This document shows, in pieces, positions 56,519 through 64,000 of a stretch of 64,000 nucleotides of DNA. A model generated the notes under the pieces. That model was not told where the DNA came from, made no database searches, and saw only the letters and a program-made list of their open reading frames with translations. Position 1 is the first letter of the stretch. Every line of letters starts with the position of its first letter. The DNA comes from Eleusine coracana subsp. coracana (Eukaryota; Streptophyta; Magnoliopsida; Poales; Poaceae). The stretch spans positions 15,759,501 through 15,823,500 of the forward strand of contig CM064427.1 of assembly GCA_032690845.1 (NCBI GenBank), given 5' to 3'. The translations under genes were made by a program, and so were the position numbers.

Positions 56519-59500
56519 ATGGGCACCGACGACTCATCATCTTCGACGATGCCGGTGCTCGTCGGAGCGAAGAGGGCGATGAGGACTGTGGCGGAGCACC
56601 ACCGGTCCGTGGTCGGCTTCCTGCTCGGCTTCTTCGTCGTCCTGCTGCTTTACACCACCGTGTTCTCCCAGTTCGGGCCACGAACTGCAATAGGTTAGTT
56701 GTGCCTCTTCTTGTTGTATGCCCTGATCATCCTCGTTTCTCTTGAAATTGTTTGTCCTCGGTCTATCCTTCATTCTTGTGCCTTCATGGCTTGTTGCTAT
56801 AATCTTCCCTTGCTGTTTGGTCTTGGTTCCGTTGGCACATCAAATTTTATTTTATTTTTTACCATGCTGGTGGTAAAGTGAGTGTTGATTGGTCTTGGTT
56901 CCGTTAGAACGTCAATTTTCCCTCTTTACCATGCTGGTGGTAAACTGAGTGACGTATTGGTCATGCATTCCTTTGGAATTCTCACCCACGTTGAATGTTT
57001 ACGTATCTATATTCTAAAGAAATTAATCTGCGACGATATGATACTACTATGCAGATATTTTTTAAAACGATTATGAGTAGAGAATCTATAAAACAAGCAG
57101 TACTCAATTAATTGCTCAAGATATTGAATCAGTAGATAGAACGAGACCTGTCACATCATCATTCTTCAATAATTCCATAAATAATAATATGCATGTGGAA
57201 GGACAGGCTATGTAGTTGACTAGCCATTTCTCATTTCCGTTTTGGTTACTAGCACTAGAATGGAAAATAAGCAATCAATTAATTGCACTAGTAGTAAATA
57301 TAATCAGTACTTAGAACAACCTGGCGTATAATCATTCGTCAATTGTCCCATACATTTGACCTCCCTAGCCTGTATGGAACTTTGCATGTGGAACCCCAGG
57401 TTACGTGGTTGACTAGACATTTCTAAGTTCCATTTCGGTTGGCATATAGGACTAGTATTTTGCTGATTAGTATTACATCTTTTATAATGTCATGGCCGAT
57501 CCGCCAGTTAACGGTCTGACATGTCATTTCCTATTTTCACGTTCAGGTCTTTTACAGTCGTCTACACCGGCCGTACGTACCGATCAAAACGCCGGGAACC
57601 CTGCAATGTCACAGTCGTTAGCGCCGAGTAATTTGACCAAAGGTAACTTACAGCGACTGGTTTAGTCAATCAAAATCATTATCAATGACCATCAACGAAT
57701 GGTGAAGAATGTAAGTTGTCTCTATGCGCTGGCAAGGCCATTGCTAGTTTGCAACGTAACAGAATCAAATCAATATTCAGATTGATCGGTTATTGCCGTA
57801 TGGCTGAAGCTAGGAAATAAATGAATTCCTTTTCTACTAGTAAGCAACAATTAGATATGTGAGGATCAGGAGCATGTGAATGCCAGATGGCTACTGATTT
57901 AACTAACCTTCTAGCTCATTGAGCAGTCTCAAAGATAACATTGTTTGAACTAAGATGAATCCATAACAAAAGTAAGTTGAGTAATCTGTCTAGTAGTGGT
58001 CCTCCCTTACCTTAAACATTTCGTGTCTGATTTATCAATTATTATGATTGAACTGTGTGATTGCAATATATGTTAATGGTATGAAACAAGAAGACAAACA
58101 AAAACGTTTGTTTTTCTGCATTAGTACAACGGGACAAACATATGAATCATCAATAATCAAGCAAAGATATGATGGACCTCGCATTTTATAGTTTTCCAAT
58201 GAATGTTTATGCTGATCGACCGAGTTGGGTCCTACATTGAAATGCACTTGATGGATACATAAGCACCTGTCAATTTTGTAGGTACATTATTATACATACT
58301 AGTCGGACAATGACAAATCTGGATGATAGCCCTTTTTGTTACACTAATCACTAGATGATTATAGTGTTTAAAAAAAGTATTCTTATTAAGTGCATTGCAA
58401 TATATTGCGGACCAATGTTTTATTGGTCCGCAACAACGACATAGCTTTCATGTGCTCCAACAACCAGAATTTTTCGCTGGTAGATACCTATTGCTCCATT
58501 CAGAAAAAAAAGAAACAGGCATGTTAGTTTCATTATTTAGGACAACTCAATAAGTTTATCCTAACATTATGAAATATTCCTGCTATTTATGATTGGAAGA
58601 ATTAATACAAATGAAAGTAAATTAAGATATTCGTTGTCCTCTGATGATCAGTTATGCTAATGAGCTGGCTTTACGAGATAGCGAATATTGATAGACAATG
58701 TACCTTTGGTAGGAAACAACATGAAGCAAGGTAGCGTAGGAAACCCCGACACAGGAAACAAGGTGGAGGAAGGACAGATCCAGCGCGATGTCCAGAACAA
58801 CCAAATCGAAGGGTTCAGATTTTTTGTTTTGCGGGGGATCCGTACAATTGCCCCTAGTTTGTTTATAGGAGTATTCTACTACATGACTTGAAAATTTGAC
58901 AAACTTTTATTTAATATGATGATGATGATGATGATGATGAGCCAGCAGGGAAGACTGCACAATAATAATAGTCCATTTTTCTGAATCTGCAAATGACCTT
59001 GGCCGCGCGCAGGTGCACCACGCAAGCCAATCTGCGACCTTTCGGACCCAAGGTTCGACATCTGCGAGATCTCCGGCGACGCACGCACCATCGGCGCCAA
59101 CCGCACCGTCCTGTACGTCACTCCCTTCGGCGAGCTGAGCGGAAACAGCCAGGAATGGAGCATCCGGGACCAATCCCGGAAGCACCTGGAGTACATCAAC
59201 AACGTGACGGTGAAGTCTGTGAACAACGCCTCGTCCCAGGCATCGTTGGCGCCGGCGTGCACCTCCCAGCACGCCGTGGCCGCCGTGGTGTTCGCGATGA
59301 ACGGGCTCACCTCCAACCCGTGGCACGACTTCAGCGACGTGCTCATCCCCCTGTTCATCACCACGCGCGGCTACGACGGCGAGGTCCAGTTCCTCGTCTC
59401 CGACCTGCAGCCGTGGTTCGTGGACAAGTACCGGCTCATCCTCAACAACCTGTCACGCTACGAGATCGTCGACTTCAACCGGGACGCCGGCGTCCGGTGC

Positions 59501-60211
59501 TACCCGCACGTCACCGTCGGCCTCCGCAGCCACGGTGACCTGGGCATCGACCCGGCACGCGCGCCACGGAACTACACGCTGCAGGACTTCCGGCTGTACG
59601 TCCGCGAGGTGTACTCGCTGCCAGCCCCCGGCGTCGATATCCCGTACAAGGACGATGCCACCAGAAACCACACGGAGAAACCACAAGAACGGAAGAAGCC
59701 GCGGGTGATGCTGATCAACCGCGGGCGGACGAGGAGGTTCGTCAACTTCCCGGAGATCGTGGCGGCGGTGCGGGACGCCGGGTTCGAGGTCATCCCGATG
59801 GAACCGCGCCGGGACCTGGGCATCGAGGAGTTGTCCCGGGTGGTGGACTCGTGCGACGTGCTGATGGGCGCGCACGGGGCCGGCCTCACCAACTTGTTCT
59901 TCCTCCGCGCCAACGCGGTGATGCTGCAGGTGGTGCCGTGGGGACACATGGAGCAGTCGGCCATGAGGTTCTACGGCCGTCCGGCCACGGAGATGCGGCT
60001 GAGGGACGTGGAGTACAGCGTCGTCGCGGAGGAGAGCACGCTCTACGAAAAGTACGGAAAGGACCACCCCGCCGTCAGCGACCCGGACTCCATACACAGC
60101 CAAGGCTGGCAGCTCGGGATGAGGTATTACTGGATCGAGCAGGACATCAGGCTCAACGTCACCAGGTTTGCTCCCACGCTGCACCAGGTGCTCCGTATGC
60201 TCAGGGAATAG
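56519..60211 (+). CDS. GT61-family glycosyltransferase, four-exon model
   Basis: Proposed exons 56519-56693, 57547-57642, 58695-58730 and 59013-60211 keep one frame (all introns phase 1) and give 501 residues, normal for the family. Residues 30-50 (SVVGFLLGFFVVLLLYTTVF) form a single signal-anchor, so it is a type II Golgi protein with a lumenal catalytic domain. Exon 4 begins APRKPICDLSDPRFDICEIS and contains GAHGAGLTNLFFL, both GT61 signatures, plus several N-glycosylation sites. In grasses GT61 enzymes add arabinose or xylose to xylan (XAT, XAX groups) or modify it; the exact donor and acceptor cannot be told. Exon 4 is certain and exon 1 very likely. Exons 2 and 3 rest on splice sites and frame; exon 3 is only 36 bp and its acceptor is weak. 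The frame continues open past 58730, so a longer exon 3 is possible. Confidence 0.85.
58914..58941. repeat. ATG/GAT trinucleotide microsatellite in GT61 intron 3
   Basis: About nine ATG/GAT units shortly before the last exon. Confidence 0.88.
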
Positions 60212-61340
60212 ACGATGCGTGGCGTGGATGTCATTTGTGTGATTATAGACATCAATCCATAGGATCCATCCTTTTACAAATGCCCCTTTTCTTTATACGA
60301 ACCCATCTACATCTGTTGCTTCAAATTGTTGATCATCTGGTTCGTCTTCTTTCTTTAATTTATAGATGGTGACAACAAAATATTGGAATTTCAAGGGAAC
60401 CGAACAACTGTCTCGGCATGACCAAGTTTTTTTTTTTTTTGGGTTCGGCACGATAAAAATGAAAAGATTGATAAACTACAAGGTAAATTAGTGTGTATAC
60501 ATGTTTCACAGCTGTCAAATGTCATATCCAAATTTTAAAATGGTATAAATTCACCATGTTGCATTTTATTGTTCTGATCCGCACACGAATTTGAATGTTA
60601 TGTACCTCTGATAGTATTCAGACCTATTTCAGTTTTCAAAATCCCTCCACTATTTGATCGATCCAGCCCAGCCCACTCTTCTTTCTTTTTCCGTGAATTT
60701 CCTAACGGGGCCAAGCCCCATTCCTGGCCCAGCATAAGAGTCGATTCTCCCAAAACAAAAAAGTAAACCCCATCGGACCAATATCAAAACCTCTGATTTT
60801 ATATCATATTTAGCTATTATGTATCGATCTGTTACATCTAAAAATTTAAACTAATGAAAAAAGATAAATAATTTATTTATAATTCAACACTCAACACTCT
60901 TGTCTTTGTTATAGATACAACCATTCGTTTTGAAGATCGCATTCTATCAGATGGAGATGCCAGTTTGATCTCAACCTATCTCAAGTGATCTAGAAAGACT
61001 GTGTCGCTCTTCTGGGTCGGTGAATTGTAGAAACATATGGATAATAGATAACCTATTTTCTAGTGCATATTTGTGGATAATAGATAAATTCAAGAGTGTA
61101 TTGTTCACTAGAACCGTCTCTATCATGTGCTGAAATATAGACTTCGCATACAGAAATGTTGAGCTTTAGACCACACTAACCGTGCTTGCGTGAGCATCCC
61201 AGCCTTCCTTTTTTTTTTTTTTGAAATGCATCCCAGCCTTCCTAGTCTTCCGTATCAATTGTTTCTGGCAATGGGTTCATCATAGTTAACTGAAACGATC
61301 TGTTAATCTGAGCAGCTGCTGCATTTTGTCTCTGAGTTTC
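60212..61340. other. Intergenic region between the GT61 and RRM genes
   Basis: About 1.1 kb, mostly AT-rich, with T runs at 60427-60440 and 61209-61221. It holds the 3' untranslated region of the GT61 gene and the promoter of the RRM gene; no mobile element ends recognised. Confidence 0.45.
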
Positions 61341-61480
61341 GTCTCCAAAACCCAGTGCACGCACGCGATGCCAAATCGACACGCAGCAGCGAACACAAGC
61401 AGAGGAAGCGCGACACGCGCAGCCCGCCGCCCTCCCGTGCGAGACAACTCCCGCGCCCTCCGCCGCCGGGGCGCGTCGAG

Positions 61481-63648
61481 ATGAGCCTCTCCCACCGCCT
61501 GCCCTCCGCTGGCGCGGTGGGGGATCCCTACTACATGTACGCGCCGCGGCCGCTGCACCCGGACCCGCAGCGGCAGGGCGTCCTCACGCTCTTCATCGCC
61601 GGCCTTCCCGACGACGTGAAGCCCCGGGAGATCCACAACCTCTTCTCCCACCGCCCCGGCTTCGACCACTGCCTCCTCGAGTACACCGGCCGCGGTAATC
61701 AGGTCCGCCCCCTTCCTTCTCGCTCGATTCTTGGTTCCTGTCCCCTGCTCCTATGCCACGCTAAATCTCCTACATCCGAGGTTTCTCCGGTTTTAGCCTG
61801 TGACTGACCTCGTCTAAGGCTTCAATGCAGTGTAGTGAGCAATCCGGATTTATCTAAAAAATATAGCGAGAAGAAGAAACTTCGCAGAATTGTTGTTTCC
61901 CCTTTTTTTCTGAATTGTGCTTCTTTTTTTTTTAAAATGAGAATTGTGCTTCTTTGCTGCAGGCAGTTGCATTTGTGTCTTTCTTCGCCCATCAGGCTGC
62001 ACTGTCGGCAATGGATGCATTAAATGTAAGTTAAACTCTCAAGGTTAGCTAAATGTATCTTCTCTATAAATTTCCTTCTGCACTTTCCTGAATTGCTCAA
62101 GAGCATGTCTCATAAAGTTATAATGTTGCTTGGAAAAATATCTGATTGTGCTCATCACATCGCATTCTATAAACCTGATTGGGATGTGAACTGAATAGTA
62201 ACTCTATTATCGAAGTGTGCAAATCTGAAGCATTAGTTTAAGAAATTAAGAAGTGAACTTTTCTTGGAGACTTGAACAGTTCTATGTTCTACCTCATGGC
62301 ACCGTATCACAGGACATTATTACAGTCATACAAGTCATGGAACTTTGTACAATCATCATGTTCTAAAATTAATTCTATGATCTGATTCAGTAAACTCTAT
62401 GATTTTGGCACTCTATTGTACTCCACATCTTCTGTACGAAGCCTGTTGTCAGTCAGTTTGTAAAGGACTTGATTTGCAATTTTATATCCATAGGTTTCAA
62501 ATGAATGCTGAAATATATCCAAGCTGTATCTGGATATTGTGTGACCGTTTAACCGTAATTTATAGATCAGTGCATTTAAGAGAAAAAAAATGGTCCTGCC
62601 ATCGTGACACTGAACTAAAAGCTGATATGTCTTCTCAACCTTGATCGTGTGAACGAGAATGTAAACTTTTCCTTTAATGTAGTGTATGCTGTAGACATTA
62701 GTACCAATAATTTACCATACACATCCTGACTCATATGTGTTACGTTTTTGTTTTTAGCTCTATACATTTAGGGTTGGCCATCATTATCATTGATCTAAGA
62801 TTGTGGTATGTTTCAGGGAACAGTTTTTGACCCAGAGACTGGTGACCGTTTACACATTGAGTTAGCTAAATCAACTTCACGCAGGCCTCGTGGAGGTGCC
62901 TTATGTGCCATTGCAAACTTTCCTAATATTATTATATTTCCCTTTTAGCTTTGATGTTACTTGTATTAATATGCCACTGAAACGGTGAAACTTTCAATTA
63001 TAATCAAATAATGCCAATGTTTTTGCTAGGTTGCGATGCCTACCGTGTTATTGACAAACGGGCTAACAAAACAGGAGGTAGTGATGACCATGAGAATGTT
63101 AGTGATGAAGGGGATCATGAAGTATGGGAGGAGGAAGAAGATGTGGGTAATGATGATAATGGTCAGTCTTATACCTTGTATTGTTAAAAGTGACTTATGA
63201 CAGTAGCGATGATAATAGTCAGGCTTTTACCTTATATTGTTAAAAATAGCTTATGATGGTTTATGTGATAAATCCATCTGCACATTTTGTTTATGTTTGG
63301 ATTTCTTGAGACAGTATCACTACAACACAACTTAAATCTCACCTGCACATTTTGTTGGCACCAAATCTTTAGGTGGAGGATCTGATGAACCATTGGGCAC
63401 AGAAAATGAAATTTCGAGCAATAAGAATGAATTATCTGCGGATCACAGGTTGGCGTGCACTTCACACTACACATAATTGGAGGCAATATCCTCTTTATAT
63501 AACACTTCACCTTAATTAAATAATGGTGGTGTTTAATTTTATGTCATCAATTTTTCATGGGTCTTTTAGTGGTTTATGGCTGATGTTTTCTTTAATGGAC
63601 AGTAGTCAACCAACGAACAAGAAGCAGAATTGTCAGTCTCCATCAAAG
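61481..63648 (+). CDS. RRM-domain RNA-binding protein (RBPMS/scw1-like), 5' six exons, partial
   Basis: Exons 61481-61702, 61963-62025, 62817-62895, 63030-63161, 63373-63448 and 63603-63648 are joined by GT-AG introns with matching phases; the gene continues past the window. The start MSLSHRLPSAGAVGDPYYMY is chosen because an initial Pro-rich segment is usual; ATG 61355 is an in-frame alternative. The RRM spans exons 1-3: RNP2 LTLFIAGLPDDVKPREI, then CLLEYTGRG, RNP1 AVAFVSFFAHQAALSAMDAL, and GTVFDPETGDRLHIELAKST. This order is that of the RBPMS/Mec-8/scw1-like RRM. Exons 4-6 encode an acidic, low-complexity linker (DEGDHEVWEEEEDVGNDDN) and a Ser/Asn-rich part. Family members bind RNA and often carry a second RRM, expected beyond the edge. 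Confidence 0.85.
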
Positions 63649-64000
63649 GTGAGTTTACTTCATGATTCTCAACTTATATTTTTATATGTATAACATCAGT
63701 GTGTGATAGCAGCTTACATGGGGTCAAGTCTGTGAAACATTGTAAGTTATTGTCATGAGATATTATTTTGAATGGGTTGTAATTGTGACAGCATGGATTC
63801 TTAGTTTAATGACAGCTAGAGAAGCCCCACCAGACTATTGTTGTCATGTCTTGCTTTGAAGAATCATCTAGTAGCTTGACTTATCCACCAGCCCGACAAG
63901 ACCTTTGTCAACCTACTGCTTTTGAACTCGCATTTTTTTAAGGCCTATATTGTAATGCAATCATAGCTTGATATTTCGCGTAATACAATATTGTTGTTTG
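63649..64000 (+). other. Intron of the RRM gene running to the window edge
   Basis: Starts with the donor GTGAGT after CATCAAAG. No further exon of this gene with a matching frame was seen before position 64000. Confidence 0.5.

Noticed and set aside
59453..60184. 243-codon minus-strand frame opposite the GT61 exon
   Set aside because: Antisense shadow of a strongly supported GT61 exon.

Overview
The window is plant nuclear DNA, most likely from a grass (Poaceae): spliced genes with GC-rich coding exons, GT-AG introns, and the repeat families of cereal heterochromatin. A species cannot be fixed from sequence alone. Roughly the first 48.5 kb is nested, mostly dead transposable elements; the last 14.5 kb holds three genes separated by small DNA transposons.

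Layout. 1-9745 (minus strand): a tandem array of about 900-bp LTR units joined through a fragment of the primer-binding site, running into a defective Ty3/gypsy element whose pol C-terminus enters the LTR (CRM-like). 9746-10530: a miniature LTR element with only 40 bp between its LTRs. 10531-25987 (plus): a non-autonomous Athila-type element with gag and protease but no RT or integrase, its 3' LTR split by a second CRM-like element (17679-24790) that has matching LTRs, a near-perfect 5-bp target duplication, two in-frame stops and an in-frame loss of RNase H. 25988-27384: tail of another Athila-type copy. 27890-29687: a LINE remnant interrupted by a MULE-type MITE, then a second small MULE with a GC-rich, possibly captured, interior. 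About 30.0-32.66 kb, and probably 47.67-48.50 kb: a PIF/Harbinger element with convergent ORFs, split by a 15-kb minus-strand gypsy element (32659-47667) with 3.4-3.6 kb LTRs, a gag remnant, an extra ORF upstream of gag and no pol; its 3' LTR contains a 3.9-kb solo LTR of a related subfamily.

Genes. 49710-50753 (plus): two-exon gene for a basic, Gly/Tyr-rich protein ending in a CaaX-like tail. 56519-60211 (plus): GT61 glycosyltransferase, a type II Golgi membrane protein of the family that decorates grass xylan. 61481 to beyond the window end (plus): RRM protein of the RBPMS/scw1-like type, six exons visible. These genes show no sign of acting together.

Insertion order read from nesting: Athila before the plus-strand CRM-like element; LINE before MULE-MITE; Harbinger before the 15-kb gypsy element before the solo LTR.
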